Below are positions 7,750 to 16,649 of a DNA stretch of 40,687 nucleotides, piece after piece (position 1 is the first letter of the stretch; every line of letters begins with the position of its first letter). The DNA comes from an uncultured Agathobaculum sp. Its GTDB lineage: Bacteria > Bacillota > Clostridia > Oscillospirales > Butyricicoccaceae. The notes beneath the pieces were generated by a model. It ran no database searches and was not told the origin of the DNA. It worked only from the letters and a program-made list of their open reading frames with translations. A program made the translations under genes and the position numbers. The stretch spans positions 1-40,687 of the forward strand of contig NZ_CALWUN010000016.1 in NCBI RefSeq assembly GCF_944384735.1, given 5' to 3'.

Positions 7750-8943
7750 TTACATGCCCACGTAAGCGCCGTTCTGGATGACCATGCCCTTCGGGTTCTT
7801 GGAAACCGCGCCGTCCGCATCCCAGGTGATGCCCTCGCCGTCGCCGGTCAGGCCCTCAAAGGTAATGGTCGGGAAGGTCTCGATCATCTTGTCGCACAGG
7901 TCCTGTGCGCTCATGTCCGGGGTGCAGCCCGCGGTCTCGAGCGCCTGCTTGTACGCATAGATGCAGTCGTACGCATCCGCCGCGAACTGGTTCGGGGTCT
8001 CGCCGTACGTCTCCTTATACTTGGTCACGAAGTTCTGGGTCGCCTCGTCCTCCGCGTCCGCGTTGAACGGGGTCAGCAGCATAACGCCCTCGGCCAGCGA
8101 AACGTCAAAGTTGTCGACCGACAGGATGCCGTCCATGCCGTCCACGCCGAAGAACTTGGGCGCAAAGCCCATCGCGTTGGCCTGCGTCAGGATCAGGGAC
8201 GCCGGGGTGTAGTAGATCGGCAGGAACAACAGGTCTGCGCTGGCAGACTTGCAGGCGTTGAGCTGTACCGAGAAGTCATTGGCGGTGTCGGTGGTGAACG
8301 CCTCTTCCGCTACGACCTCCAGACCGCGGCTGGCCGCTTCCTTCTTGAACTCATCGCGGATGCCGACCGAGTACACGTCGTCGCTCTGGTAGATGATGCC
8401 GATCTTGGTGCCCAGGCTCTGCTCGGCGATATACTGGGCGGAAGCCAAGCCCTGATTCGGGTCAGAGAAGCACATCTGGAACACAACGTCGTTGTTCTCG
8501 ATGTTGGCCGGCGAGGAAGCCGACGGGGTCAGCGCAAAGATGTGATCCTCCTCCAGCAGCGGGGCGATCGCCTCGCCCGGCTTGGAGGTCACCGCGCCCA
8601 GCGACAGCTGGATGCCCGCGTCCTTGAGCGCGTTGTACGCGCTGACGGCCTTCTCCGGGTTGTGCTCATCGTCCTCAAAAATGACCTTGAACTGGATATC
8701 GCCGCCCTCGGCGTTGATCTCCTCGGCCGCCAGCTCCGCGCCGTTCTTGACCGCGTTGCCGTAGATCGCCGCGCCGCCGGTCAGCGGTGCGGTGCCGCCG
8801 ATGACGAAAGCCGCGCCCGAAGCCGTGCTGTCGTCCGTACCGGCGTTGTCGGTGTTCGCCGCATCGCTGCCGTTGCCGCCGCAGCCAGCCAGAGTACCGG
8901 CCAGCATCACACCGGCCAGAAGCATGCTGAGACTTTTCTTCAT
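7750..8943 (-). CDS. livK: Branched-chain amino-acid-type ABC substrate-binding lipoprotein LivK
   Basis: A 397-residue periplasmic-binding-type lipoprotein of the LivK/Leu-Ile-Val family. The signal peptide ends in a lipobox LAGC with acylated C21, followed by a Gly/Asn/Asp/Thr linker to about residue 40. The type I binding-protein fold begins with FVIGGTAPLTGGAAIYG and includes the LGAVTSKPGEAIAPLLEED and FFGVDGMDG segments of the family. The start at 8943 is supported by AAAAGGAGAAG upstream; a longer in-frame extension is not a plausible signal peptide. It is the first liv gene and has its own promoter. The true ligand could be a branched-chain or other amino acid or a related small molecule. 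Confidence 0.93.
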   Translation of the reverse strand: MKKSLSMLLAGVMLAGTLAGCGGNGSDAANTDNAGTDDSTASGAAFVIGGTAPLTGGAAIYGNAVKNGAELAAEEINAEGGDIQFKVIFEDDEHNPEKAVSAYNALKDAGIQLSLGAVTSKPGEAIAPLLEEDHIFALTPSASSPANIENNDVVFQMCFSDPNQGLASAQYIAEQSLGTKIGIIYQSDDVYSVGIRDEFKKEAASRGLEVVAEEAFTTDTANDFSVQLNACKSASADLLFLPIYYTPASLILTQANAMGFAPKFFGVDGMDGILSVDNFDVSLAEGVMLLTPFNADAEDEATQNFVTKYKETYGETPNQFAADAYDCIYAYKQALETAGCTPDMSAQDLCDKMIETFPTITFEGLTGDGEGITWDADGAVSKNPKGMVIQNGAYVGM

Positions 8944-9019
8944 GGTTATCTTCTCCTTTTCTATCCATCTTCCCCGCCCGCCGTGCCCCTGCGGGGCTGC
9001 GGGCGTTCGGATTGCTAAT

Positions 9020-9048
9020 ATTATACTACGCTTTTGCCCAACCGGCAC
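9020..9048 (-). promoter_or_regulatory. Probable livK promoter
   Basis: A perfect -10 TATAAT lies on the minus strand (9025 to 9020), 77 bp before livK. The -35 at 9043-9048 (GTGCCG, spacer 17) is only a half match. The rest of the 8944-9226 gap is A/T-rich and holds only a weak 7-bp hairpin near 9182-9205. Confidence 0.5.
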
Positions 9049-9226
9049 CGCCTTTTTCAATATTCTGTGCAATTTTAGAGAAAACACCGATTATCTTTTG
9101 TATAAAAATGCAGATTTTGTGCTTTCTACTGAAAAACATTTGTCCGCGGTGCAGGGAAAACTGCAAAAGATTTGCGCACTGCGCAGGTTTTTTTGCACAC
9201 CTGCGTGGACGGCCCGCGCCGCATGG

Positions 9227-9703
9227 TCAGCGGCATTCCTCCAGCAGGCAGACGCAGTGCGCCGCAATGCCCTGTTTGGCGCCGGTAAAGCCCAGCTTTT
9301 CCTCTGTCGTGGCCTTGACCGACACGCGCCCCACCCCGCAGCCCAGCGCCGCGGCGATGTTTGCGCGCATCGCATCAATATGCGGGGCGAGTCTGGGCGC
9401 CTGCGCGAGCACGGTCGCGTCCAGATTGCCCAGCCGGTAGCCCGCTTCGCCGACCAGCGCCGCCACATGGCGCAGCAGCGCCATGCTGTCCGCGCCCTTG
9501 TAGCGCGGGTCGGTATCCGGGAAATGCTGGCCGATATCGCCCAGCGCGAGCGCGCCGAGCAGCGCGTCCATCACCGCATGCACCAGCACGTCGGCATCCG
9601 AGTGCCCGTCCAGCCCGGCCTCATGCGGGATGTCCACCCCGCCGATGATGCATTTCCGCCCCGGAACCAGCCGGTGTACGTCATAGCCATGCCCGATGCG
9701 CAT
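9227..9703 (-). CDS. ispF: 2-C-methyl-D-erythritol 2,4-cyclodiphosphate synthase
   Basis: A 158-residue enzyme of the MEP pathway. It cyclises CDP-methylerythritol 2-phosphate to the 2,4-cyclodiphosphate with release of CMP. The metal ligands D8, H10 (GYDVHRL) and H42 are present, with the [18 protein letters not shown] segment, the [10 protein letters not shown] loop and the terminal [12 protein letters not shown] motif. It is full length for the family. It starts 1 nt after the ispD stop, and ispD makes the precursor of its substrate, so the two steps are co-expressed. Confidence 0.97.
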   Translation of the reverse strand: MRIGHGYDVHRLVPGRKCIIGGVDIPHEAGLDGHSDADVLVHAVMDALLGALALGDIGQHFPDTDPRYKGADSMALLRHVAALVGEAGYRLGNLDATVLAQAPRLAPHIDAMRANIAAALGCGVGRVSVKATTEEKLGFTGAKQGIAAHCVCLLEECR

Positions 9704-9704
9704 A

Positions 9705-10421
9705 TCAGTCCATCCCCCTCTGCAAAAACGCCGCGGCGATCAGCAGATCCTCGGGCGTGGTGACCTTGATGTTCTCATAGCTGCCGTGCGTGACGAAAAC
9801 AGCCTGTCCCAACGCCTCGACGGCGGCGCAGTCGTCGGTAAAGGTGCGCCCCGTGCGCGCGGCGTCGCCCAGCGCCCGGGCGAGCACCTCCCGGCGGAAC
9901 ACCTGCGGCGTCTGCACGGCGGCCAGCGTATCGCGCGCCACGTCGGCTACGATGCGGCCGTTTTCGATGCGCTTGATGCTGTCCTTGACCGGCACGACCG
10001 GCGCCGCCGCGCCGTGCTCGGCCGCGGCATACACCGCCTCGGCGATCAGCGCCTCGCTGACCAGCGGGCGCGCGCCGTCGTGCACCGCGACCAGCGCGGT
10101 GTCCGCAGGCGCAGCCTCCAGCCCGGCCAGCGCCGAGGTGGTGCGGCTGTCCCCGCCGCGCACGACCGCGTACAGCTTGGAAATGCCCGCCGACCGCGCC
10201 AGCGTGGTATAGGGCAGGATATCCTGCTCCCGGCAGACCAGTACGATATCGCGCACCGCGTCGCAGCGCTCAAACGCGCCCAGCGTGTGCGCCAGCAGCG
10301 GCCTGCCCGCCAGTTCCAGCAGCAGCTTGTTCTCGCCGCCCATGCGCTGCGACGAGCCCGCTGCCACGATCACCGCACAGACCCCCGCAGGGCAGTTGAT
10401 TTTCTTGCGTTTTCCCGGCAT
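9705..10421 (-). CDS. ispD: 2-C-methyl-D-erythritol 4-phosphate cytidylyltransferase
   Basis: A 238-residue nucleotidyltransferase that joins CTP and methylerythritol 4-phosphate to give CDP-methylerythritol. The N-terminal [16 protein letters not shown] loop binds [14 protein letters not shown] carries the metal/nucleotide aspartate, VPVKDSIKR binds substrate, and TPQVFRRE and TDDCAAVE are family motifs. The start is set at ATG 10421: AAAGGA lies 10 nt upstream, whereas the GTG at 10430 is only 1 nt from that site. It follows a terminator belonging to the CarD-type gene, so it should have its own promoter, which I could not pick out. Confidence 0.96.
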   Translation of the reverse strand: MPGKRKKINCPAGVCAVIVAAGSSQRMGGENKLLLELAGRPLLAHTLGAFERCDAVRDIVLVCREQDILPYTTLARSAGISKLYAVVRGGDSRTTSALAGLEAAPADTALVAVHDGARPLVSEALIAEAVYAAAEHGAAAPVVPVKDSIKRIENGRIVADVARDTLAAVQTPQVFRREVLARALGDAARTGRTFTDDCAAVEALGQAVFVTHGSYENIKVTTPEDLLIAAAFLQRGMD

Positions 10422-10437
10422 ATCTGTCACATCCTTT

Positions 10438-10468
10438 AAAAAAAGGCTTTGCTTTGCCGCAAAGCCCT
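10438..10468 (-). terminator. Intrinsic terminator of the CarD-type gene
   Basis: On the minus strand, GGCTTTG/CAAAGCC arms (10445-10451 with 10460-10466) are followed by seven T residues (complement of 10438-10444). It lies right after the CarD-type stop at 10473 and before ispD. Confidence 0.85.
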
Positions 10469-10472
10469 TCTA

Positions 10473-10952
10473 TCATATACACAAATGCTGATCGATGATG
10501 GCCGCCACCGCCTCAGGACTGCGCCCCAGCGCGGCGCACAGCTCGGATTCCAGGATCTGCCGCGCCGAGGCGAGCATCTTTTTCTCCCCGGTGGACAGGC
10601 CGCGCTCCCGGTCGCGCGCGGCAAGGCTTTTGACCACCTGCGCGACCTCGTTCAGGTCGCCCGAGCGCAGGTGCAGCATGTTTTCCCGGTAGCGCTGGTT
10701 CCAGCTTTTGTCCGCGCCGCAGGTAATGTGTTCCAGCCCGCGCACAAAGGCCTCGGCCTCGTCGCGCGAGCAGACCGGCCGGACGCCCAGCTTGCCGCAC
10801 GATTCCAGCGGGATGAACAGCTGTGTCTCGTCCCGCGCAAAGGTCAGGGCATAGTACGTCGTGCACACGCCGTCGATGGTGCGCTCGACAATGTCCACGA
10901 CCTGTCCCGCGCCATGCAGCGGATGAACCACCTGATCGCCGATCTGATACAT
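10473..10952 (-). CDS. CarD/CdnL-type transcription regulator
   Basis: A 159-residue protein with the N-terminal RNA-polymerase-interaction (Tudor-like) domain, FxxGDxVVHPLHGAG-type start YQIGDQVVHPLHGAG, and a C-terminal helical DNA-binding domain with NMLHLRSGDLNEVAQVV and GLSTGEKKML, both standard CarD signatures. CarD proteins bind the RNAP beta subunit and stabilise open complexes at many promoters; individual roles differ between species. The ATG at 10952 follows a GGAGG site. It stands alone between its own promoter and terminator. The ispD-ispF neighbourhood is common in Clostridia and does not by itself indicate a regulatory target. Confidence 0.93.
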   Translation of the reverse strand: MYQIGDQVVHPLHGAGQVVDIVERTIDGVCTTYYALTFARDETQLFIPLESCGKLGVRPVCSRDEAEAFVRGLEHITCGADKSWNQRYRENMLHLRSGDLNEVAQVVKSLAARDRERGLSTGEKKMLASARQILESELCAALGRSPEAVAAIIDQHLCI

Positions 10953-10990
10953 AATGCCTCCGTTTCCAGCAAGCCTCTGTGATCCCCTTT

Positions 10991-11019
10991 ATCTTACACC
11001 ATAGCGCGGCTTTTGGCAA
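10991..11019 (-). promoter_or_regulatory. Promoter of the CarD-type gene
   Basis: TTGCCA (11019 to 11014), 17-bp spacer, TAAGAT (10996 to 10991) on the minus strand. It lies over the end of the M50 peptidase gene, whose stop codon is part of the -10. Confidence 0.65.
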
Positions 11020-11557
11020 GGTTTTTCAGGCTTTTTGCACAAATCAGCACACCGATGAGCAGCAGCCAGACGCCGCCGCCCTCCCGGTGTAGCCATGCCC
11101 CGCCCGCCAGCAGCCCGGCGGCGCTCGCGCCCGCCAGCGCGCCGCGCAGTGCGGCCAGCCGTCCGCCGCACAGGTGCGCCAGCGCCATGCCGCCGTCCAG
11201 CGGCGGCAGCGGCAGCAAATTGAACAGGCCGAGCAGCGCGCTCGCGCCTGCAAGGCGCAGCCAGCCGGCAGGCCCGGCCGCTGCGGTCAGCGCAAAGCTG
11301 GCCGCCGGCCCCGCCAGACACACCGCTGCCCGTGCGCACCGCCCCGGCGGCAGCGCGCAGTGCAGCACCGCGCCGCAGGCGGTCAGCGTCAGCCGGTGCA
11401 GCCGCCCGCCCGACAGGTGCAGCACCAGCAGGTGCCCCCCCTCGTGCGCCGCTGCCGCCAGCAGCACGAGCGGCAGCACGTTTGTCGTGTCCGCGCACCA
11501 CAGCGCGGCCAGCAGCACGGGGAACCCGTCCCGCACCTCGACCCGGCCGCGCGTCAT
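10994..11557 (-). CDS. M50 site-2 protease family membrane protein (SpoIVFB-like)
   Basis: A 187-residue, highly hydrophobic protein with about four to five membrane segments. Zinc ligands are in AAHEGGHLL (HExxH, about residues 38-42), and the third ligand is in FNLLPLPPLDGG (about residues 112-123), the standard NPDG-type motif of site-2 proteases. It is small, like SpoIVFB. Its ATG overlaps the stop of the upstream M23 gene by 4 nt (ATGA), so the two are translationally coupled. In Bacillus the SpoIVFA-SpoIVFB pair has this same order, an M23-like membrane protein followed by the protease that cleaves pro-sigmaK. A sporulation role is a reasonable inference, not proven. Confidence 0.88.
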   Translation of the reverse strand: MTRGRVEVRDGFPVLLAALWCADTTNVLPLVLLAAAAHEGGHLLVLHLSGGRLHRLTLTACGAVLHCALPPGRCARAAVCLAGPAASFALTAAAGPAGWLRLAGASALLGLFNLLPLPPLDGGMALAHLCGGRLAALRGALAGASAAGLLAGGAWLHREGGGVWLLLIGVLICAKSLKNLAKSRAMV

Positions 11558-12255
11558 GCCACTTCCAGATAATCCGCCGGGTCAAGCGCCATGCCGTCCT
11601 TCCACAGCTCGAGGTGCAGGTGCGGGCCGGTCGCGTTGCCCGTTTGCCCGACAAGCGCGATCTCGCCGCCGCACAGCACCTCGTCGCCCACCCCCAGAAG
11701 GATGCTGCTGCAATGTGCGTACAGCGTGGAAAAGCCGCCCGCATGGTCGACGATCAGGTACTTGCCGTAGTCGGATTCGCCCACCTCGCGCACCGTGCCG
11801 TCGGCAAAAGCGGTAATGGGCGTGCCCTCGTCGGCGGCGAGGTCAAGGCCGTAGTGGAAGGCCGGCTCGCCGCTCGTCGGGCTGACGCGGCTGCCGAACG
11901 GCGAGGTCAGCACACCCGCCACCGGCAGAACATGGTCGAACGACATCGCATGCACGGTGTCGTCCACCGTGTCGGGAAACAGGCTCTTTTCCCGGCCGAG
12001 CACGTCCTCCGCCCCGCCCGAGGAGGCGGCGTATTCCGGCTCCGTGTCCAGCGGCGCGTCCGCCCCGCCGAACACCGTCAGCACTTTGTCCACCCCGGGC
12101 GTGCCCGCAAGCACCTGCGCCGCCTGTTCCCGCGCGGCAACCGCCCACGGCGCGTCGCCATATTTGACCACGCCTGCCGCCAGCACGAGCGCCACCACCA
12201 CCAGCAGTCCCTTGCCGCTGCCCGCCCGCTTGCGCACCGGCCGTTTTCCCGTCAT
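11554..12255 (-). CDS. M23 family metallopeptidase, membrane-anchored (SpoIVFA-like position)
   Basis: A 233-residue protein: a short basic N-terminus, one membrane segment at about residues 18-34 (LLVVVALVLAAGVV), an extracytoplasmic linker, then a C-terminal LytM/M23 domain. Domain motifs are SPFGSRV, HYGLDLAADEGTPI (first H and D ligands), YAHCSS and GPHLHLELW (last H-x-H). The metal ligands look complete, so it could be an active endopeptidase. Pairing with the M50 gene suggests instead a SpoIVFA-like partner that anchors or inhibits the protease. The start at 12255 has AGGGAGG 8 nt upstream. Confidence 0.88.
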   Translation of the reverse strand: MTGKRPVRKRAGSGKGLLVVVALVLAAGVVKYGDAPWAVAAREQAAQVLAGTPGVDKVLTVFGGADAPLDTEPEYAASSGGAEDVLGREKSLFPDTVDDTVHAMSFDHVLPVAGVLTSPFGSRVSPTSGEPAFHYGLDLAADEGTPITAFADGTVREVGESDYGKYLIVDHAGGFSTLYAHCSSILLGVGDEVLCGGEIALVGQTGNATGPHLHLELWKDGMALDPADYLEVA

Positions 12256-12367
12256 GCGCACCGCCTCCCTTCGCATGGTACAGCCTATGCCAAAGCGGAC
12301 AGGGATAGAACCCATGCCGCGCTGCGGCAACCGCCTGCAAGGGGCGCAAAGCGATATGGCCCGAAGC

Positions 12368-12404
12368 AAAAAGGACCGGCAGCGCCGTCTGGCGATACCG
12401 GTCC
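12368..12404 (-). terminator. Intrinsic terminator of murT-gatD
   Basis: Arms 12373-12379 and 12398-12404 (GGACCGG/CCGGTCC), with an inner GCC/GGC stem, are followed on the minus strand by five T residues (complement of 12368-12372). It ends the transcript 76 bp past the gatD stop. Confidence 0.85.
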
Positions 12405-12479
12405 GTTATTCTGTTTTGCTGTCCTGCCCGCCGTTCCGCACGCTTTTGGAGGTGCGCTGCGGCGCACAGTCCCCTTGCC

Positions 12480-13217
12480 TCAGCCCTTGCGCAGGCGTTC
12501 CTCCATATAGTCGTGCGCGCGGTTCTCGAGCTCATCGTCGAGCGGCGCGAGCGGTTCGGCGCTGCCGTACTTGTAACGCAGCGCGGTTTGCAGGATAAAG
12601 TCGGCCAGCGCCGGGTTTTTAGGCAGAAGCGAGCCGTGCGAGTAGGTGGCGAACACATTTTTATAACGCGCGCCCTCGGTCTGGTCCTCGCCGTTGTTGC
12701 CATAGCCCTTGAGCACCATGCCGAGCGGCGCGACATCCGCGCCGAGGTAGGTCTTGCCCGAGTGGTTTTCAAAGCCGACCACGATCGAGCCGCTGCTCTC
12801 GGGTGTTGTGCGGTACATATAGTTGCCGATCATGCGCTCCTTCGCCCCGATGGTGTGGATGTCGATGGCGCCGATGAAGTCGAGTTGGTTGCCGTCCCAC
12901 GTTTTGTAATACTGTCCGAGCATCTGGTAGCCGCCGCAGATGGCGAGGAACACCTTGTTTTCCTCGACCGCGCTGCGGATATCGCGCGCCTTACCCGCGG
13001 CCAGGTCGCGCAGCAGCACCTCCTGCTCGAAATCCTGCCCGCCGCCGATGAAAAAGATGTCATACTTGTCGGTATCGAGCGGCTGGCCGATCGAGCATTC
13101 CTCGATGCTGACCCCGATGCCGCGCGCCTCGAGGCGGCGCTTCATCGTGATGATGTTGCCCCGGTCGCCGTACAGGTTCAAAATATCGGGGTACAGATGG
13201 CAGATATTGAGTTCCAT
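12480..13217 (-). CDS. gatD: Lipid II isoglutaminyl synthase, glutaminase subunit GatD
   Basis: A 245-residue class I (triad) glutamine amidotransferase that releases ammonia from glutamine for MurT, which amidates the alpha-carboxyl of D-Glu in lipid II. The nucleophile is C94 in FLAICGGYQMLG and the catalytic His is H194 in ATYSHGSLLPKNP. The N-terminus LNICHLYPDILNLYGDRGN is the CobB/CobQ-like GatD signature. It begins 12 bp after murT ends and has a good ribosome-binding site (AAGGGGG). Amidated lipid II is needed for cross-linking and lysozyme resistance in Gram-positive bacteria. Confidence 0.95.
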   Translation of the reverse strand: MELNICHLYPDILNLYGDRGNIITMKRRLEARGIGVSIEECSIGQPLDTDKYDIFFIGGGQDFEQEVLLRDLAAGKARDIRSAVEENKVFLAICGGYQMLGQYYKTWDGNQLDFIGAIDIHTIGAKERMIGNYMYRTTPESSGSIVVGFENHSGKTYLGADVAPLGMVLKGYGNNGEDQTEGARYKNVFATYSHGSLLPKNPALADFILQTALRYKYGSAEPLAPLDDELENRAHDYMEERLRKG

Positions 13218-13229
13218 GTCGTTGCCCCC

Positions 13230-14600
13230 TTATTCGTAAAACGCCTTGACGTCGGTGTGCTTTGCGATCTCGCCGCGCAGGTCGAACATCGCCGTGTAGG
13301 TCGGCATCAGGAAGGTGGGCGTTCCGTCCGCGCCGACCTCGCCGAGCAGCTTGTCATAGTCGCGGATGACCTCCAGCCGGTCGGACGGGAAGCCCGCGTA
13401 TTTCAGGCGCAGCGCCATGTCGTCCGCGCGCACGCCCGAGACGAAAATGCGCGTAAAGCGGTTCTGCTGCTCGGCAAGCGACTCGAAGTCGACGTCCCAG
13501 ATCCAGCTGATGTCGGTGCCGTCCGCAAAGCGGTCGTTGAGCAGGAAGGCCAGCTTGCAGGTGCCGGTATCGTGCGCGATCAGGTTGATGACCTGGTTGA
13601 AGCCCGCCGGGTTTTTGACCAGCATCATGCGCGCCTGCGACTGGCCGAGCTGGAATTGCTCGGCGCGGCCAAAGCCGCACTCGAACTGGCCGAGCGCGCT
13701 GACCGCGGTCTGCTCGTCGATGCCGACGACGTGCGCCACCGCCGCGGCCGCCGCCGCGTTATAGATGTTGTACCCGCCCGGCAGGTTGACGTGCACCTCG
13801 TGCGCGCGGCCGAAGATCGACAGCTCGACGTCGGACGCATCCGCGCCCGCGGCGAGGATCTTGGTCACGGCGACGTCCGGCTCATGGCGGCAGTAGCCGC
13901 ACTTGGGGCAGCGGAAGCCGCCGAGGTGGCCGTAGGTGATATAATCGTACTCATATTCGGTCTTGCAGCGGATGCAGTAGGGCGCATCGGACAGCTCGTG
14001 CGCCGCATTTTCGTAAATCGGCACGTTGACGCCGAACCAGACGACCTTGTTCGGGATCTTGTCCGCGAGCGAGGCAGTCAGCGAGCAGTCGGCGTTGAGG
14101 CACAGCGTCGCGTCCGGGATGTGGGTGATGCCCTCGCGGATGGCGTTGAGCGTGTGCGTGATCTCGCCGTAGCGGTCGAGCTGGTCGCGGAAGATGTTGT
14201 TGACAACCAGACATTCGACCGGCAGGAACTCGCTGGTGCGGCGGAACGCGGCCTCGTCGCACTCGATCAGCGCGTGCGTGTACGGGCACTTGCCCGACGC
14301 CGTGCAGTGCTGCGCGAACACGGCGATGATGCCGGTCAGCAGGTTGGCGCCCGACTTGTTCGAGAAGTATTTGAGCCCCGCGTCGGCAAAGGCCTGCTCG
14401 ATCATGCGCGAGGTGGTGGTTTTGCCGTTGGTGCCGGTCACGACCGTGACCTTGACCCCGCGCGAAAGTTCGCCGAGGATATTTTTGTCGATCTTGAGCG
14501 CCAGCTTGCCGGGCAGGTTGGTGCCGCCGCGCCCCAGCCTGCGCAGCACCGCGCCCGAGGCCTTGCACACCGCAACGGCCAGCCGGGTTTTCAGTTTCAT
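13230..14600 (-). CDS. murT: Lipid II isoglutaminyl synthase, Mur ligase-like subunit MurT
   Basis: A 456-residue Mur-ligase-fold protein that activates the D-Glu carboxyl of lipid II with ATP and adds ammonia delivered by GatD. The ATP loop VVTGTNGKTTT is at residues 53-63. The central domain carries the MurT-specific zinc ribbon with two C-x-x-C pairs (CIRC and CPKC, near 206-236). The C-terminal DUF1727 region includes KNPAGFNQV and SWIWDVDFE, the latter with the conserved Asp needed for activity. The ATG at 14600 is supported by GAGGGG upstream and a strong promoter. It is the first gene of a two-gene operon. Confidence 0.96.
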   Translation of the reverse strand: MKLKTRLAVAVCKASGAVLRRLGRGGTNLPGKLALKIDKNILGELSRGVKVTVVTGTNGKTTTSRMIEQAFADAGLKYFSNKSGANLLTGIIAVFAQHCTASGKCPYTHALIECDEAAFRRTSEFLPVECLVVNNIFRDQLDRYGEITHTLNAIREGITHIPDATLCLNADCSLTASLADKIPNKVVWFGVNVPIYENAAHELSDAPYCIRCKTEYEYDYITYGHLGGFRCPKCGYCRHEPDVAVTKILAAGADASDVELSIFGRAHEVHVNLPGGYNIYNAAAAAAVAHVVGIDEQTAVSALGQFECGFGRAEQFQLGQSQARMMLVKNPAGFNQVINLIAHDTGTCKLAFLLNDRFADGTDISWIWDVDFESLAEQQNRFTRIFVSGVRADDMALRLKYAGFPSDRLEVIRDYDKLLGEVGADGTPTFLMPTYTAMFDLRGEIAKHTDVKAFYE

Positions 14601-14637
14601 AGGATAACCCCTCTATCTTGTCAAATTCCTGTATCAA

Positions 14638-14666
14638 AGTATACCGCATTTTGCCGCGCAGTACAA
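14638..14666 (-). promoter_or_regulatory. murT-gatD promoter
   Basis: TTGTAC (14666 to 14661), 17-bp spacer, TATACT (14643 to 14638) on the minus strand, 38 bp before the murT start. A close match to the housekeeping consensus. Confidence 0.8.
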
Positions 14667-14832
14667 GCGTGGAAATGCACAGAACAGAGCAGGGTGCACA
14701 AAGGGGGACGGGGAATTTCGTCAGTTTGTCAGAAAATCGTTCCGCAGAATGAAATGCACAAAAAGTACCCACGCATTTTGTGAAAACATACCGGAGTGCA
14801 TCAGGATATTCACAAATTCGCGCAAAAGCACT

Positions 14833-14859
14833 TGCATTGACAAACAAATCTTGTATAAT
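14833..14859 (+). promoter_or_regulatory. Phosphohexomutase promoter
   Basis: A perfect -10 TATAAT is at 14854-14859. The best-spaced -35 is TTGCAT at 14833-14838 with a short 15-bp spacer. A perfect TTGACA at 14837-14842 is only 11 bp away and is probably not used. The start codon is 45 bp downstream. Confidence 0.55.
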
Positions 14860-14903
14860 TTAGATAGTGGCTTTGGCCAAAAAAAGAGTATGAGGTGATT
14901 CCC

Positions 14904-16631
14904 ATGGATTATATGTCGGAATACCAGCGCTGGCTGGACAGCGGCGCGCTGGATGCACAGGAAACCGCGGAGCTGGAAGCCGTCAAGGGTAACAACGAAG
15001 AGATCGAAAGCCGCTTCTTTGCGCCGCTTTCGTTCGGCACCGCCGGCCTGCGCGGCGTGCTGGGCGTCGGCCTGAACCGCATGAACCGCTTTACCGTCGG
15101 TCAGGCGGCGCAGGGCCTTGCCAACCTGATCGTATCGAACGGCCAGACCGCGATGGATCGCGGCGTCGCCATTGCCTACGACAGCCGCCACTATTCGCCC
15201 GAGTTTGCCAAGCAGTCGGCCTGCATCCTCGCCGCCAACGGCATCAAGGCGCTGCTGTTCGACGAGCTGCGCCCGACGCCCGAACTTTCCTTCGCCGTGC
15301 GCCACTATGGCTGCATCGCGGGCATCAACATCACCGCGTCGCACAACCCGAAGGAATACAACGGCTATAAGGTCTACTGGGAGGACGGCGCGCAGCTGCC
15401 GCCCGCCGAGGCCGACGTCGTCGCCAAGGAAATGGCCAAGACCGACCTGTTCACCGGCGTCAAGACCGCCGATTACGACAAGGCCGTTGCCGACGGCATG
15501 ATCCGCATCCTCGACAAGGACACCGACGAGGCTTACCTCGGCGAGGTCATCAAGGTCGCGGTCAACCCGGACTGCGTCAAACAGGTCGCGGACGAGTTCA
15601 AGCTGGTCTACACGCCGTTCCACGGCGCGGGCTACCGTCTGGTGCCCGAGATCCTGCGCCGACTGGGCTACAAGCACATCATCTGCGAGCCTGAGCAGAT
15701 GAAGATCGACGGCGACTTCCCGACCGTCAAGAACCCCAACCCGGAATACAAGGAAGGCTTCGCGCTCGCCATTGAGTTGGCGGGGCAGAACGACGTTGAC
15801 CTGATCATCGGCACCGACCCGGACGCCGACCGCACGGGCATCGTCCTCAAGGACAAGACCGGCGAGTACATCACCCTGTCGGGCAACCAGGTCGGCGTGC
15901 TGCTGATCGACTACATCATCACCGCCCGCAAGCTGACGAACACCATGCCGGCGCACCCGGCGGTGCTCAAGTCCATCGTTACCACCGAGATGGCGCGCGC
16001 GGCGGCGAACAAGAACGGCGTCGACTGCTTCGACACCTTCACCGGCTTCAAGTTCCTCGCCGAGAAGATCAAGCAGTTCGAGGCGACCGGCTCGCACGAG
16101 TACCTGTTTGCGTTCGAGGAGAGCTACGGCTACCTGTCGGGCGACTACGCGCGCGACAAGGACGCGGTCACCGCTTCCATGCTGATCGCCGAGATGGCGG
16201 CCTACTACCGCACGCAGGGCAAGACCCTGTACGACGCGATGGAGGAGATGTACGAGAAGTACGGCTTCTACTGCGAGCAGACCATCTCGATCACCATGCC
16301 CGGCGTATCCGGCCTTACCCGCATGAAGGAGCTGATGGCCGAGCTGCGTGAAAAGCCGCTGACGACCGTCGGCGCCTACAAGGTCGATTACACCCGCGAC
16401 TACCTGCCCGGCACGCGCACCTGCATGGCGGACGGCAAGGTCGAGCAGATCGAGCTCAAGGGTCAGAACGTTATGTACTACGAGCTGGAGGGCGGCACGA
16501 CGTTCATCATCCGTCCGTCCGGCACCGAGCCCAAGGTCAAGGTCTACATCATGGCCAAGGGCGACAGCAAGGCCGACGCCGCCGCCAAAGTGGACGCGCT
16601 GGCCGCCGCTGCCAAGGAAATCGTCAAGTAA
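14904..16631 (+). CDS. Phospho-sugar mutase (phosphoglucomutase/phosphomannomutase)
   Basis: A 575-residue alpha-D-phosphohexomutase that interconverts hexose 1- and 6-phosphates through a phosphoserine. The N-terminal FGTAGLRGVLGVGLNRMN segment, the active-site Ser146 in TASHNPKEYNG, the metal loop DPDADR (Asp at about 305, 307, 309), the sugar-binding EESYGYLSGDYARDKD segment and the C-terminal phosphate-binding RPSGTEPKVKVY are all present. Size and motifs match the Gram-positive PgcA group, which supplies glucose 1-phosphate for UDP-glucose and teichoic or glycolipid synthesis. The start at 14904 has GAGGTG 6 nt upstream. A terminator follows, so it is probably monocistronic. Confidence 0.94.
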   Translation: MDYMSEYQRWLDSGALDAQETAELEAVKGNNEEIESRFFAPLSFGTAGLRGVLGVGLNRMNRFTVGQAAQGLANLIVSNGQTAMDRGVAIAYDSRHYSPEFAKQSACILAANGIKALLFDELRPTPELSFAVRHYGCIAGINITASHNPKEYNGYKVYWEDGAQLPPAEADVVAKEMAKTDLFTGVKTADYDKAVADGMIRILDKDTDEAYLGEVIKVAVNPDCVKQVADEFKLVYTPFHGAGYRLVPEILRRLGYKHIICEPEQMKIDGDFPTVKNPNPEYKEGFALAIELAGQNDVDLIIGTDPDADRTGIVLKDKTGEYITLSGNQVGVLLIDYIITARKLTNTMPAHPAVLKSIVTTEMARAAANKNGVDCFDTFTGFKFLAEKIKQFEATGSHEYLFAFEESYGYLSGDYARDKDAVTASMLIAEMAAYYRTQGKTLYDAMEEMYEKYGFYCEQTISITMPGVSGLTRMKELMAELREKPLTTVGAYKVDYTRDYLPGTRTCMADGKVEQIELKGQNVMYYELEGGTTFIIRPSGTEPKVKVYIMAKGDSKADAAAKVDALAAAAKEIVK

Positions 16632-16649
16632 ACAGATCAGCCACAAAAC

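Larger units (their letters stand above)
14601..14903. other. Divergent promoter region murT / phosphohexomutase
   Basis: No gene is seen in this 303-bp gap. It holds the minus-strand murT promoter near 14640 and the plus-strand mutase promoter near 14850. The middle (about 14680-14830) is ordinary sequence with no clear hairpin or operator. Confidence 0.7.

Noticed and set aside
9091-9226. Possible small gene or RNA between livK and ispF
   Set aside because: Only a weak 7-bp hairpin and A/T-rich sequence; no ribosome-binding site with a credible frame.
12513-14783. 756-codon open frame antisense to gatD and murT
   Set aside because: It spans two well-supported genes and their spacer with no motif or ribosome-binding site; codon-bias shadow.
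14837-14859. Perfect TTGACA plus perfect TATAAT upstream of the phosphohexomutase gene
   Set aside because: The spacer is only 11 bp, too short for a normal sigma-A promoter; the -10 is probably real with another -35.
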